Positions 44,153-53,466 are shown, counted from the stretch's first letter. The stretch: 64,000 nt of DNA from Fibrobacterota bacterium (GCA_023436205.1 JAEZKC010000099.1:62001-126000); one strand, 5' to 3'. Numbers and translations: made by a program. Notes: a model not told the origin generated them from the letters alone.

Positions 44153-45035
44153 TTGTGTCTTTTGGAGAAACGTCTTTGAGCACAAAAATTTCAATGATGC
44201 TCTGTGGGGTGGTGGTGCTGTTATGATTAGTTCGTCCAATGTCACCATGCGCAACTCTCTAATCGCCCGAAATTCGACATCCGCCCGTGGTGGTGGTATT
44301 GCAATTCTCGGTTCCTCCCCGCGGCTGATCAATCTCACTATCGCTCTGAATGGCGCGTACAGAGGGTGCGGTATATACATTCGCAACAATGCATCCCGCA
44401 TTTCCTCCCCTGAGATCATTAATACTGTTATTGATCGAAATGGCCCATCTGTAGGCAATCCCAAGCAGGATACAACTGGTTGGGCGATATACATGGATAC
44501 TGCCGCAACTGCAAAAATCCGCTATTCCCTTCTTAGTTATACTCCCGTGCAGTCTGCGGGAGGGCCAGTTACCGGTGACTATGAGCATCTGAAAATCGGC
44601 TCTGCCGCATTTTTCAGTATATTCAATCCTGATCCTTCGGACAGCATTGCATATTTTCTCCCTGATCCTTTTGCGTCTGATCTCAGAAACGCCGGTACTC
44701 CCGATACAATGGGACTGGGGCTGTTTCCTACAGATATCAGAGGAGAGAACAGAATTGTCGGTGGAAGAATCGATATAGGGGCGCTGGAATCGGACGCAGA
44801 CAGTACTGTTACTGTAAGTGTTAACCGTTCTCCGAAGCCGGAAAGCTTCATGACCGGTGAGTATGAAGTTGCAGTTTACTCTCTTAAGGGGCAGTTGTTG
44901 GGGCAGTTCTCCGGTATGGTTTCTCCCAAATCATTAAAAAGCGTTGTAGCCAGAAGGTTCTCGTCAGGTGTTTTCATCTGCAGGATCAGAAACGGTTCCG
45001 GGCAGGTTCTGTCAAGGCGGATAAGGGTTGAGTGA
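44022..45035 (+). pseudogene. beta-helix surface protein, C-terminal part with type IX-like tail (frameshifted)
   Basis: Continuation of the previous fragment in the +1 frame, about 337 codons. Rungs are clear: RYGGALYLGGGVTATVDN, then GGGAVMISSSNVTMRNSLIARN and GGGIAILGSSPRLINLTIALN (partial quotes of successive rungs). After the helix comes a GENRIVGGRIDIGALES closing segment typical of this fold, then a 65-residue tail with YEVAVYSLKGQLLG and SGVFICRIRNGSG, the pattern of a type IX secretion C-terminal sorting domain. There is no start codon of its own with a ribosome-binding site, supporting one disrupted gene. Confidence 0.7.
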
Positions 45036-45423
45036 ATGGCTGCAACTGCAGTCTGCATAGCCCCCGCGGCATCTTGGGTGTGTTGTCTTCAGACAATGAG
45101 GACTGCACACATACCAGAATGCACTCGGTAGCTTCTTGGTATTGGCTTTTCACCCTACCGACATGTACAACACTGCCAATAAAAGGCTTCACAATGTACT
45201 TGAAAAGGACCGTTCTGTGCTGAGAAGCACATTCTTCAGCACAGCTCTTCACACTTTCTTCAGGTGAATCACTCGTGAATACATTTCAGGCTACAGTGAC
45301 TACCTGCCAGAACAAAAGCGCTCCGAAAGAATAGGAGAAATGCTTTAATCAAGCAAGTGACTTGTATTATCTTATAGTATCCCAATATTGCTGAACACCT
45401 CAATTTTAGACAGGGAGGGTTGT
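45036..45423 (+). other. intergenic region, possible gene debris
   Basis: Nearly 390 bases upstream of the tandem barrel genes. Short open frames exist on both strands, but none has a signal, a ribosome-binding site or a recognisable domain. A small hairpin (GTGCTGA with TCAGCAC) lies near 45217-45242. I see no defined element. Confidence 0.4.
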
Positions 45424-46227
45424 ATGCGGTTGACAAAATTGTTTGCATTGATTGTTCTGACTGTTCTGCCTTTGTTTGCGGCTGGTGGAAGTGGCTTATG
45501 GATCAAAGTGGGTGCATCGAAAATCGGCCCTCACAGTGAAAAGCTTGACATACGTTCGGCTACGTATGTCTATGACCAGTACTACATCAAAAGATCCTCT
45601 GGGAGTGTATGGGCTGATTCCATAATGAGGGCCAATTTCATCAATAGCGACTTTTTTTTCCAAGCTGACATCTCACCTGCAGTAACTGCCGGATATGAGC
45701 ACTCATTGAACCCTGTTTTTTCCTTTTCTGCCGGACTTGGAATTCGCTTCCCATCATCCTCCTTTAAATTTGAGCAGGGGAGCAAAACTACCTATAATAG
45801 TAATTTTGAGGTTATAGCTGTTGACAGTAACAATCTTTCATTGAAGATTGTAAACAGCTTCACCAATCTGGTTGTTCCTCTCGAGGCAAAGGTGATGCTT
45901 CCCTTAAGCTGGGGTGGATTCTATCTCACAGCCGGGCCTGAGTTCTCTTTTATGCTTGGAGCAAAATACAAAGTGGATGCTGCTTATACTATTACAAAAG
46001 AGAAGGATGAAAATTCTGAAGTAGATGTCAGTGACTCTTATAAATCATTCAGCATGGGATTCGGTTTCAAGCTGGGGGGAGAGGCTGCTATCGGAAAACA
46101 CACTCTTTTCTTTGAATCCGGTTACATGGGAGGCCTTACGAACATCGCAGAAGATGAAGACCTGGAGATGAAAAACGGAGAGATCACTCTTCTTCAGCTC
46201 GGTTTTAAATTCAGTACAGGAAAATAA
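45424..46227 (+). CDS. outer-membrane beta-barrel protein, first of a tandem pair
   Basis: 267 aa with a signal peptide (RLTKLFALIVLTVLPLFAA, cleavage after FAA). The mature protein has alternating strands with Gly and aromatic girdle residues: PAVTAGYEHSL, SAGLGIRFPSS, FTNLVVPLEAKVML and a terminal strand LLQLGFKFSTGK. This matches an 8-10-stranded outer-membrane barrel of the PorT/opacity type. ATG 45424 with AGGGAGGG is chosen over an upstream in-frame GTG/ATG at 45388. It is paralogous to the next gene, 51 bases downstream. Confidence 0.75.
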   Translation: MRLTKLFALIVLTVLPLFAAGGSGLWIKVGASKIGPHSEKLDIRSATYVYDQYYIKRSSGSVWADSIMRANFINSDFFFQADISPAVTAGYEHSLNPVFSFSAGLGIRFPSSSFKFEQGSKTTYNSNFEVIAVDSNNLSLKIVNSFTNLVVPLEAKVMLPLSWGGFYLTAGPEFSFMLGAKYKVDAAYTITKEKDENSEVDVSDSYKSFSMGFGFKLGGEAAIGKHTLFFESGYMGGLTNIAEDEDLEMKNGEITLLQLGFKFSTGK

Positions 46228-46278
46228 GTCGCAAGGGGTTTGGTCCTGGCTCTGCGGCGCACTCAAAAGGATATTCCA

Positions 46279-47067
46279 ATGAATGCTTTACGCCTGTTTT
46301 TGCTGATTATTCTTAGTGTTGTCGTACCTTCGGTAGCTGCTGATGGCAGCGGTTTCCGCTTCTCCGCCGGTCTTTCGTTCATCGGTCCGCAAAGCAGAGA
46401 AATGGATACGTTGCTTTCGGGTTTTGTGTATGACAACTATATGGAGAATCTTGGCGGTGCCAATCCCTTATCCCGTGCCATAACTGTTGACAACATGGAG
46501 ATATATCCTCGATTTGCACCAGCTCTCACCTTCGGATATGAGTATTCCTTTGGTCGGGTACTCTCAGTAACTGCTGGGCTCGGAATCCGGTTTGCAGCAT
46601 CAAAACTTGCGATAGATCAGGATGTCGTTTCCAGAATCGAATATGGAGGGACCGGGGAGACCACGTCCGGTATTTTAGATATCAGTGTGGTTCACAAATT
46701 CACCAATCTTGTGTTTCCCCTTGATTTTAAGCTTATGATCCCGACACGCAGTGGGGGTGTGTTTCTTGCGCTCGGACCGGAAGTATCTTTCCTCCTTGCA
46801 GCAAAAAGAACTGATGATGTAAAAAACACCTTCAATCCAGATAACAGTACCCATATAGAAACTGACATATCAGATGACTACGCTGCAGTCGGCATAGGAG
46901 TGGGGTTCAGGCTTGGCTTAGAGAAAAGAATCGGCAGGCATACCCTGCTTCTTGAAACAGGGTACACCGGTGGTCTGAGCGATATGTGTAAAGATGAAAT
47001 CATCACCATGAAAAATATGGAGTTCAGCATTCTTCAGCTCGGTTTCCGCTTCAATGGCAGCAGGTGA
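46279..47067 (+). CDS. outer-membrane beta-barrel protein, second of a tandem pair
   Basis: 262 aa, signal peptide (ALRLFLLIILSVVVPSVAA). It aligns along its length with the preceding protein: IGPQSREMD against IGPHSEKLD, AGLGIRF in both, FTNLVFPLDFKLM against FTNLVVPLEAKVM, GPEVSFLLAAK against GPEFSFMLGAK, and the closing ILQLGFRF against LLQLGFKF. Hence a local duplication, by now well diverged. ATG 46279 lies seven bases after AAGGA. Confidence 0.75.
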   Translation: MNALRLFLLIILSVVVPSVAADGSGFRFSAGLSFIGPQSREMDTLLSGFVYDNYMENLGGANPLSRAITVDNMEIYPRFAPALTFGYEYSFGRVLSVTAGLGIRFAASKLAIDQDVVSRIEYGGTGETTSGILDISVVHKFTNLVFPLDFKLMIPTRSGGVFLALGPEVSFLLAAKRTDDVKNTFNPDNSTHIETDISDDYAAVGIGVGFRLGLEKRIGRHTLLLETGYTGGLSDMCKDEIITMKNMEFSILQLGFRFNGSR

Positions 47068-47075
47068 ATTCTAAA

Positions 47076-47513
47076 TCACTCGACACCGGCCTCTTCCAAT
47101 AATCCGGCACTCTGAGCCACTATAATATTTTTCATCTCTTCCGGTATCTGTGGTCTGCCTCTTCTGTTTAGTGCTGTGCCGGTTATTTTACCTTTCAAGA
47201 TCAGCTTGTCATCCGATGAGCGGTATATGTCCTGATAGAAAGCAATTTTAACAGGCGACTCAAGTTCCATTCTGACACCTATCCAAAATGTGTCCCCGCT
47301 GGTAAGGGGGTACTTGTAATCGAGTTCGGCCCGTATGACAACCAGGTTGATCCCCTGATCTGCATACGCTTTGAAATCTATACCTAATGTTTTTATGTAC
47401 TCATGGCGGGCGTGTTCAATGTAATTCTGGTAAACAGAGTTGTTTACGATGCCCTGTACATCCAGCTCGTAATCCCTGACAGTCATTTCTATTTTGTAAA
47501 AGTATTTATCCAT
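47076..47513 (-). CDS. 4HBT (hotdog) thioesterase family protein
   Basis: 145 aa, YbgC/FadM-like acyl-CoA thioesterase. The diagnostic first strand and helix are present: VRDYELDVQGIVNNSVYQNYIEHAR, shown here in two parts, with the catalytic Asp of DVQGIVNN and the conserved ARHEY. The rest follows the hotdog pattern (DYKYPLTSGDTF). Substrate unknown; the family hydrolyses acyl-CoA thioesters. AAAAGGG precedes the start. Convergent with the barrel genes and divergent from the regulator gene on the right. Confidence 0.85.
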   Translation of the reverse strand: MDKYFYKIEMTVRDYELDVQGIVNNSVYQNYIEHARHEYIKTLGIDFKAYADQGINLVVIRAELDYKYPLTSGDTFWIGVRMELESPVKIAFYQDIYRSSDDKLILKGKITGTALNRRGRPQIPEEMKNIIVAQSAGLLEEAGVE

Positions 47514-47873
47514 AACATCCCTTTTATACTTGGAACCATTAATGAAAAATAGATGAAATTAGGTAAATGTGGCTTTATGAATATAATAGCTGACAAGTTT
47601 GTCTGCTTAGCAGGGGTGATGGTTTAAGAAGTACACCCATCCTTCTTTGGACTTCAAAAGATTTGAAATAGATAACCGGCCCAACTTTAGCTTGTAACTA
47701 TGTAATCATATATAAACGGAGTTGTTTCTCTAAGATGGCTATAAAATGGCTTAAATCGCAGTAACTCGATAAAATTTGTAATCAAATATTAAAAATATCA
47801 TTGATAATTGGCGAGATTGTGGTTATATTGATGTCAGAGTGCTTCTGATAATTTTATTGGGCAGATTGTACCT
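47514..47873. other. AT-rich divergent intergenic region
   Basis: A 360-base region between the minus-strand thioesterase and the plus-strand TIGR02147 gene. It contains a good promoter pair for the latter (annotated separately). I see no other repeat or operator. Confidence 0.5.
47801..47829 (+). promoter_or_regulatory. sigma70-type promoter candidate for the TIGR02147 gene
   Basis: TTGATA at 47801-47806 and TATATT at 47824-47829, spacing 17 bases, about 38 bases ahead of the ATG at 47874. Read by eye. Confidence 0.5.
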
Positions 47874-48698
47874 ATGAACATTTATGAATTTGATGATTTT
47901 CGACTTTTTCTTCAACATAAGTTTCAGGAAAAACTGGAACTTGACCCATCATATACTCATCGGAAATTTGCTCAGGACGCAGGAATCACCAATCCCGGTT
48001 TTTTAAACGATGTTATCAAGGGGCGTCGCAAACTGAGCAAAGATGCTCAGGAGAAGATGATTGCCGGTTTTTCCCTGGTTCCCACAGAGGCTGAATTTTT
48101 CAGACTGCTTGTGCAGTATGGCCAGGCAAAGGATGCCTCTGAAAAGCAGCAGGTTTACTCTCAAATTGTTTTCCGGCGTAACCGCAGCTCTTTTTCCCGC
48201 CTTAATCCATCCCTGAGCAGATATTATCAGGATTATCGCTATCCTTTGCTTCGAACGGCTGTGATGGCGTCTGATTTTCGGGGGGACTATGAAGAGCTTG
48301 GGCGTTTTGTTCGGCCACCCATGCCTGCATCAGCTGTCAAGAAATATATCCGCGACCTTTGTGACTGGGGTTTATTGACTCAGGACTCTACCGGAAAGTA
48401 CAATGTGACTAGCGAGTTTGTTGAGCCTCCTTCCACCTTGAAGGATCTGGTAAAGCAGATCAACCGGGAGTGGATCGTTCAATCGATAGATGCTCTGATG
48501 AATCTTCCGACTGACAAAAGACATGTATCAACGATGCTTCTGAGTGTCAGCGGGGATACTAAAAAGGAGATCGAGAAGAGGATTGAAAAATTCAGAGAGG
48601 AAGTGTGGGGGATTGTAAAGAATGATCAGGGGTCAGACAGAGTGATGCAGCTAAATATTCAGTTTTTCCCGAAAAGTGATGAAAAGGACCACAGATGA
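47874..48698 (+). CDS. TIGR02147/DUF4423 family protein, probable regulator
   Basis: 274 aa. The N-terminus is a helix-turn-helix-like segment: IYEFDDFRLFLQ, SYTHRKFAQDAGITNPGFLNDVIKG and RRKLSKDAQEKM. This is the signature opening of the TIGR02147 family, which is expanded in Fibrobacter and close relatives; its biochemical role is not established. The C-terminal half (DUF4423) has SRYYQDYRYPLLRTAVMASDFRGDYEELGR. Its stop overlaps the start of a lipoprotein gene by four bases (ATGA), so the two are co-translated. That suggests a regulator-effector or sensor pair. Confidence 0.85.
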   Translation: MNIYEFDDFRLFLQHKFQEKLELDPSYTHRKFAQDAGITNPGFLNDVIKGRRKLSKDAQEKMIAGFSLVPTEAEFFRLLVQYGQAKDASEKQQVYSQIVFRRNRSSFSRLNPSLSRYYQDYRYPLLRTAVMASDFRGDYEELGRFVRPPMPASAVKKYIRDLCDWGLLTQDSTGKYNVTSEFVEPPSTLKDLVKQINREWIVQSIDALMNLPTDKRHVSTMLLSVSGDTKKEIEKRIEKFREEVWGIVKNDQGSDRVMQLNIQFFPKSDEKDHR

Positions 48699-50020
48699 TG
48701 GTACCTCGCTTGATTTGTCTGTTTACGGCGTTGGTTTTATCTCTGCTTTTATCCGGATGCACTACAACTGAAACTGTAGCCGGTGGTGGAGATGATTTTC
48801 CCAATTCGATGCAGGTACTGGGAGCACGAATCGTACAAAACATGGGTACGGAGTGGGATTCTCCCTCCGGAAGCCTTGATCTTAGTGAAGCTGCCAGTGG
48901 CGCTGAACAGTTTGCCGGGTCTACCCCTATTTTACCAAAGCGCCAGTCGATGCAGGCCGTAAATGCCGATTCCATAGATTTGGACATAACCGGCAAATTT
49001 GTCAGATACTACGAGAGAACAGATTCTACTGTAGTAATTGATACTACCTATTTTGAAATTAACAGTACAGATACCTTAATTGTGAAGAGGGTCGGTCTGA
49101 GGGTTAGGACAAAACCGCCTCTGATAGAAGAACTGTATTCAATTACCGATTTGGATGGAGATGGGTATCTTGTAAATCCAGCATCGCCGGTTAACCAGGC
49201 TCTTGTCAGACAGGAAACCAGATTGCTTTCCAACCTGGAAGTGATTCAGACCTATTCTGTCATTACAGAACTGGCTGGTGATGCTGGTCCTGATCGCCTT
49301 TTTGAGACTAATGACGATAACAAGGTGCTGTATTTTTCCAAGCTGGTCACCAATAAAGATGGCGATACGTTGGAGTATGCCGATATAAGGAATAGCGGGG
49401 GCGCATTTATTATTGATAATAGCAGTAATGATTCTACACTGGTCGATGTTCGTGAAATCAAATCGCCTCTGTTCAAACCATCAGAGAATAGATTGCAGAG
49501 CGATTCCAGATTTGTTGTGTTTTCTAAAGACAGTACCCGTAACTATCTGATATCGTATTCTTTTTCAGAGCGTAAATACGGAGTACTGACTTATTCTGAT
49601 GTGAAAAAGATTTCCGGAGAAAAATATTTTTATCCCGGAGACACGGTAAGAATGCAGAAGATCAGAGTACCTTTGCAAAGTGATTCTGTCGTGGCTGATA
49701 CTTTTTTAGTGGATGTCAAATTGGGGCCCGATATGGCAATCAGTTCCGACGATTCCTGTCTGGCAATTCTTGTCAAGTCACGAAAACGTCTTGGAACCGA
49801 ACGTATGTTCTCTGTACAATTCACGTTTATCTCGCCGGTTCCTCAGGGAGCAGAACCTGAAGATGGAGATTTTAGTCTTCTGGTGGAATCAGTTGGTGAT
49901 GAGTGGCAGAGGCTTGAGGGGAGCATTGATGCCTCGAGTATTAGTGCTCACTATACAGACTCTAAAGGAAAAATACGTGATGTGGTATGGGATAGAGATG
50001 GACGGGTAGTATCACAATGA
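48695..50020 (+). CDS. predicted outer-membrane lipoprotein coupled to the TIGR02147 gene
   Basis: 441 aa with a lipoprotein signal: basic start, hydrophobic core ICLFTALVLSLLLS and lipobox LSGC (Cys22). A GGGDDF linker follows the Cys. The mature part is beta-rich with repeated strands of the type DTTYFEIN and DSVVADTFLVDVK, and no known domain is recognised. ATG 48695 has AAGGA six bases upstream; ATG 48698 is also possible. Overlap with the regulator and shared promoter point to a common function. Confidence 0.75.
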   Translation: MMVPRLICLFTALVLSLLLSGCTTTETVAGGGDDFPNSMQVLGARIVQNMGTEWDSPSGSLDLSEAASGAEQFAGSTPILPKRQSMQAVNADSIDLDITGKFVRYYERTDSTVVIDTTYFEINSTDTLIVKRVGLRVRTKPPLIEELYSITDLDGDGYLVNPASPVNQALVRQETRLLSNLEVIQTYSVITELAGDAGPDRLFETNDDNKVLYFSKLVTNKDGDTLEYADIRNSGGAFIIDNSSNDSTLVDVREIKSPLFKPSENRLQSDSRFVVFSKDSTRNYLISYSFSERKYGVLTYSDVKKISGEKYFYPGDTVRMQKIRVPLQSDSVVADTFLVDVKLGPDMAISSDDSCLAILVKSRKRLGTERMFSVQFTFISPVPQGAEPEDGDFSLLVESVGDEWQRLEGSIDASSISAHYTDSKGKIRDVVWDRDGRVVSQ

Positions 50021-50036
50021 TAAACTACCCTTTAAA
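50004..50036 (+). terminator. weak hairpin at the end of the lipoprotein gene
   Basis: GGGTAGT at 50004-50010 pairs with ACTACCC at 50024-50030 across the stop codon, followed by TTTAAA. Only seven pairs and a poor T tail, so low confidence. Confidence 0.3.
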
Positions 50037-51806
50037 TCAGGTTATCAGTACAGATGATAATCCTGCACCTATTGCGGCAAGGTAAAAGAGACTGTCGGCA
50101 AGCAAGTTGAATAATGCTGAGCGGTTAGCATTGATTTTATGATTGATTCTTACAAATAGAGCCGCATAAAACAGTACCGGAATCTGGAAAAGAAATCTCA
50201 AAGTTCCCGAATATTTGTAAGCTGTTATGCCAAGCAAGGCGGGGGAGACCAGTAACAGCGCCGCGCAGGTCCAGATCATAATGAATATGGCTTTGCGTGC
50301 TCTTTTTTCTCCAACGATGGTAATCAGGGTTTCTCGTCCCATTATTCTGTCCCCTTCAATGTCTCTCAAATCGAATATTAGAGAGCGCAGATATCCCAGA
50401 ATAAAGATCAGAGCAAAAGTGGCCACAGTTGCCGGCTTTATCAGAAATGAGTTGTTCAGCATCTGGGGTAGAAATGTAAGCACCGTTGCCCAGGCCAACG
50501 CTACAAAAAGGTCTCGGGATGTCGGAATATCTTTCAGTTTTTTGTAAGGGAAAAATTTCCGCAGAGGTTTGGGAACTATTGTCAAATGGTAAGCTGATCC
50601 GGCAATGCTGGTGAAGAGCATGAGGTAGAATGTCCCGCGGTTGATGAGAAAACCTGTGATTAGTAAGGTTGCAACACTGACGCCGGAAATCAGAAACAGC
50701 AGCTTCATATTGGCACTGTAGAATCTATATCGGGAAATGCCCAGGTGTTGAGTAGATTCAATGCTTGTCTGGCTGTTCCACAGGTAGACGGAAAGGAAAT
50801 AGAGGAAGGCAATGAGGCCTCCTGTAATGGAAAAGGAAAATCCCTGAAGAACGCAGGATACAAAATATGCTGCTACAGCACCGGTGGAAACCGTGAGATT
50901 AAGATTTGATAGGATGTCAAAGAGGTGCATGAACAGGTTATGAAAGGTTTTCTGGCGAGTTTGGCTCATGAACTGCAGGTAATCACAAACCCTCTTGATC
51001 ATCCAGTTGGGAGTTGATGCTCCCGCTGTAACTCCGATTGTTTTGCATTGAGAAAGTGATTCCCAGTCGATTTCCTCTTCCGTTTCCACCGCCTGGGTGG
51101 GAGTGCCGCAGTTTTTGGCTATTTTGGCCAGTCGCTGCGTATTGGCGCTGTTTTTTCCTCCAACGACTATAAGTGCATCAACAGAACGGGCGAGCTGTTC
51201 TGTTTCCGCCTGTCTTTGATCGGTTGCCGAGCAGATTGTTTTCTTTACGATAACTTCCGAACTGCTGAAATGTGTTCTGACCTTTTCGGCAATTGAATCA
51301 AACAGCACCCGATCGAAGGTGGTTTGAGAAACCAGACACACTTTTTCGAACTTTGGAAGCTTTTCGATGTCGCTTACGGTTTGAATCAGATGCCCGGCTT
51401 CTCCTGCGTAACCTAGAAGCCCAATAACTTCCGCATGCCCCTGGTCACCGGTAATGATAATTTGAAAACCCTGTTTGCGATGCCGTTCAATGACTTTGTG
51501 CACCGTTTTCACTTTAGGGCAGGTGCCATCAATGATTTCGTGCCCCGTCTGTCGGTAATGTTCAGGTATTTCGGGCGGAACGCCGTGTGCTCTGATAAGA
51601 ATGGTTGACGGTTCAGAAGGTGGAGAAGACTCGTCAAGAGTGCTCACCCCTCTTTGGCTGAGCATTTCTACAGTTTGTTTATTATGGATAAGAGGTCCAA
51701 GAGTATAGATCTTGCTCTGTTTTTTTTCTGACTGCTCCAGGGCCTGATCAACCGCCCTTTTCACACCCATGCAGAACCCTGCTGTGCGGGCAACAATTAT
51801 TTTCAT
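50037..51806 (-). CDS. IspH-UbiA fusion: HMBPP reductase joined to a UbiA-type prenyltransferase
   Basis: 589 aa. Residues 1-280 are IspH/LytB, which makes IPP and DMAPP in the last step of the MEP pathway with a [4Fe-4S] cluster: Cys12 (AGFCMG), His41 (LIHN), His74 (RAHGVP), Cys96 (DGTCPKV), His124 and Glu126 (GHAEV), Cys192 (TICSAT), all at the E. coli spacing. Residues about 290-589 are a multi-span UbiA-superfamily membrane domain with second Asp motif DLRDIEGDRIMGRETL (Asp479, Asp482, Asp486). The usual first motif NDxxD is replaced by NSQTSIE (344-350). Both domains look full length, so this is a real fusion joining prenyl-unit supply to prenyl transfer. Confidence 0.93.
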   Translation of the reverse strand: MKIIVARTAGFCMGVKRAVDQALEQSEKKQSKIYTLGPLIHNKQTVEMLSQRGVSTLDESSPPSEPSTILIRAHGVPPEIPEHYRQTGHEIIDGTCPKVKTVHKVIERHRKQGFQIIITGDQGHAEVIGLLGYAGEAGHLIQTVSDIEKLPKFEKVCLVSQTTFDRVLFDSIAEKVRTHFSSSEVIVKKTICSATDQRQAETEQLARSVDALIVVGGKNSANTQRLAKIAKNCGTPTQAVETEEEIDWESLSQCKTIGVTAGASTPNWMIKRVCDYLQFMSQTRQKTFHNLFMHLFDILSNLNLTVSTGAVAAYFVSCVLQGFSFSITGGLIAFLYFLSVYLWNSQTSIESTQHLGISRYRFYSANMKLLFLISGVSVATLLITGFLINRGTFYLMLFTSIAGSAYHLTIVPKPLRKFFPYKKLKDIPTSRDLFVALAWATVLTFLPQMLNNSFLIKPATVATFALIFILGYLRSLIFDLRDIEGDRIMGRETLITIVGEKRARKAIFIMIWTCAALLLVSPALLGITAYKYSGTLRFLFQIPVLFYAALFVRINHKINANRSALFNLLADSLFYLAAIGAGLSSVLIT

Positions 51807-51904
51807 ATTAAAAGAATTCCAGAGAAATAGCGTGAATGTTTATCTTCTGCAAAAATAATTCATCGTCCTGGATTTATCATCATCCTTGAACGCTTTCAGG
51901 AAAA

Positions 51905-52807
51905 ATGCTCAAAGCCATGATCTATGCAAAGAACGTAAGCCGGGCCTTTGGTAAGAGTTCGATTCTGAAAGATGTTTCATTGCGGATCGAGTCCCAATCC
52001 ATATACGGTTTGGTTGGGCTGAACGGGGCCGGAAAAACTACTTTGATCCGCATTCTCCTTGGATTGTTAAAGAGAGATAGTGGTGAATTAGATATCGGAG
52101 GATTTGATCCCTGGCTGCACAAACAGGCTTTTTACCAGCATGCGGGAGTTGTGCTGGAGAATGACGGTTTCTGGGGCAATCTGAGTGTTCGGGATAATCT
52201 TCAAATTTTCGCTTCCGCAAAGGGAATATCCTGGGATGAGGCTGAGAGCTATTTCAAGGATTACTGGGGTGATACCGAAATATACTCAACAACTCGCAAG
52301 GTTAAATTTCTCTCTCGTGGTCAGCGGGTTCAATGTGGATTGTGCAGAGCTTATTTAGGCTGGCCTGGAGTATGTTTTCTGGATGAGCCTGCGGTGAGTT
52401 TGGATCTGCATGCTTATGAGCATTTTAAGAGTATCGCAAGAGAAGCCAAATCAAGGGGTGCGGTGCAGCTTGTAAGCTCCCATCAGTTGGAAACTATCGA
52501 TGATCTTTGTGATCGGGTGGGATTACTTAAAGATGGAAAAGTGGAGGAGCTTTCACGAGCCGGGGGGAAAGATGCCTGGGTAATAAAAGTTAAAGCCTCC
52601 GGAGAATGGACTGCAATTCTTGAGAAAGAAGGAGCAGAAAATATTCGCTTTGAAAATGGTTACCTTGCTTTCTATATAAGTGATGCAGATAACCGCATAC
52701 CTGTAATTGTAAAGGGTTTGGTCGATGCTGGTTGCGATATTTCGGAAGTGCGGCCAGCAAAGCAGGATTTCTCAGATGCCATAAAAGATACCTACAGGCG
52801 GAAATGA
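51905..52807 (+). CDS. ABC transporter ATP-binding protein
   Basis: 300-aa ABC ATPase. Walker A is GLNGAGKTT, Walker B FLDEPAVSLD and the His switch SSHQ. The signature is LSRGQ in place of LSGGQ. The C-terminal 80 residues form an extra domain like those of ABC-2 exporters of the CcmA/GldA/drug-export type. It is followed one base later by a membrane partner. A CAGGA site precedes ATG 51905; ATG 51917 is an alternative start. Confidence 0.93.
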   Translation: MLKAMIYAKNVSRAFGKSSILKDVSLRIESQSIYGLVGLNGAGKTTLIRILLGLLKRDSGELDIGGFDPWLHKQAFYQHAGVVLENDGFWGNLSVRDNLQIFASAKGISWDEAESYFKDYWGDTEIYSTTRKVKFLSRGQRVQCGLCRAYLGWPGVCFLDEPAVSLDLHAYEHFKSIAREAKSRGAVQLVSSHQLETIDDLCDRVGLLKDGKVEELSRAGGKDAWVIKVKASGEWTAILEKEGAENIRFENGYLAFYISDADNRIPVIVKGLVDAGCDISEVRPAKQDFSDAIKDTYRRK

Positions 52808-52808
52808 G

Positions 52809-53465
52809 ATGAGTGGAATCAGAACAATACTACAAAAAGAGATGCGCAGTTTTATAGGCAGTGATAAAGGCGTTTTTGTTGTTTATGCGATAATTATAGT
52901 GGCCTGGTCATTCATGTTCATCTCCGGGACCGGGGGCGTTGCCGGGCAGTTCTGGCTTGTTTTCTTTTCAGTCATCATTACTGCCAACTTCTCAAATTCA
53001 GTTTTTATATCAGAGCGAATGAGCGGGTCTCTTGAAGTATTGATAACGTCAGGACTAACTAGAAATGCGATTCTGTTTGGCAAAATGCTTTTTATTATAC
53101 TGATGACAGTTGCTATCGGCTTCAGTTGTGCTGTACTTGCGCGACTATGGGTGGCAATTATTCCTGACTATTCAGAGGTCAGACTATTGGGGCCGACTGA
53201 AATTTTTCTCTTTCTTTCTGCGACCTTTTTGAATACGTCAAGCAGTGCTTATTTTTCGGTACGGCTGAGCAGTCCCCGGCTCCTTCATTTTATTAATCTT
53301 TTCATTTTGGGGGCTATTGTCGCTTTTTACTCCGTAATATCGGCATTGTACTTCCTGCATCCGGGATGGCTTGTTTTAGCCCTCTTTTTGCTGGCGGGTA
53401 GTTTTACTCTTCTCGCAAAAAGAGAATTTTCAGGTGAGAGGATAATTCAGCCGATTATTCTCTGA
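52809..53465 (+). CDS. ABC-2 type permease subunit
   Basis: 218 aa, about six hydrophobic spans. The segment ISERMSGSLEVLITSGLTRNAILFGK is the ABC-2 family signature (E..GSLE.LL.SG..R..I..GK), here quoted in pieces: ISERMSGSLEVL and TSGLTRNAILFGK. It is coupled to the ATPase one base upstream. Small size recalls GldF-like or CcmB-like exporters; substrate unknown. Its stop is one base from the stop of the convergent gene. Confidence 0.88.
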   Translation: MSGIRTILQKEMRSFIGSDKGVFVVYAIIIVAWSFMFISGTGGVAGQFWLVFFSVIITANFSNSVFISERMSGSLEVLITSGLTRNAILFGKMLFIILMTVAIGFSCAVLARLWVAIIPDYSEVRLLGPTEIFLFLSATFLNTSSSAYFSVRLSSPRLLHFINLFILGAIVAFYSVISALYFLHPGWLVLALFLLAGSFTLLAKREFSGERIIQPIIL

Positions 53466-53466
53466 T

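Noticed and set aside
44986..45252. Open frames on both strands downstream of the beta-helix gene
   Set aside because: No signal, ribosome-binding site or recognised domain; possibly debris of an old gene.
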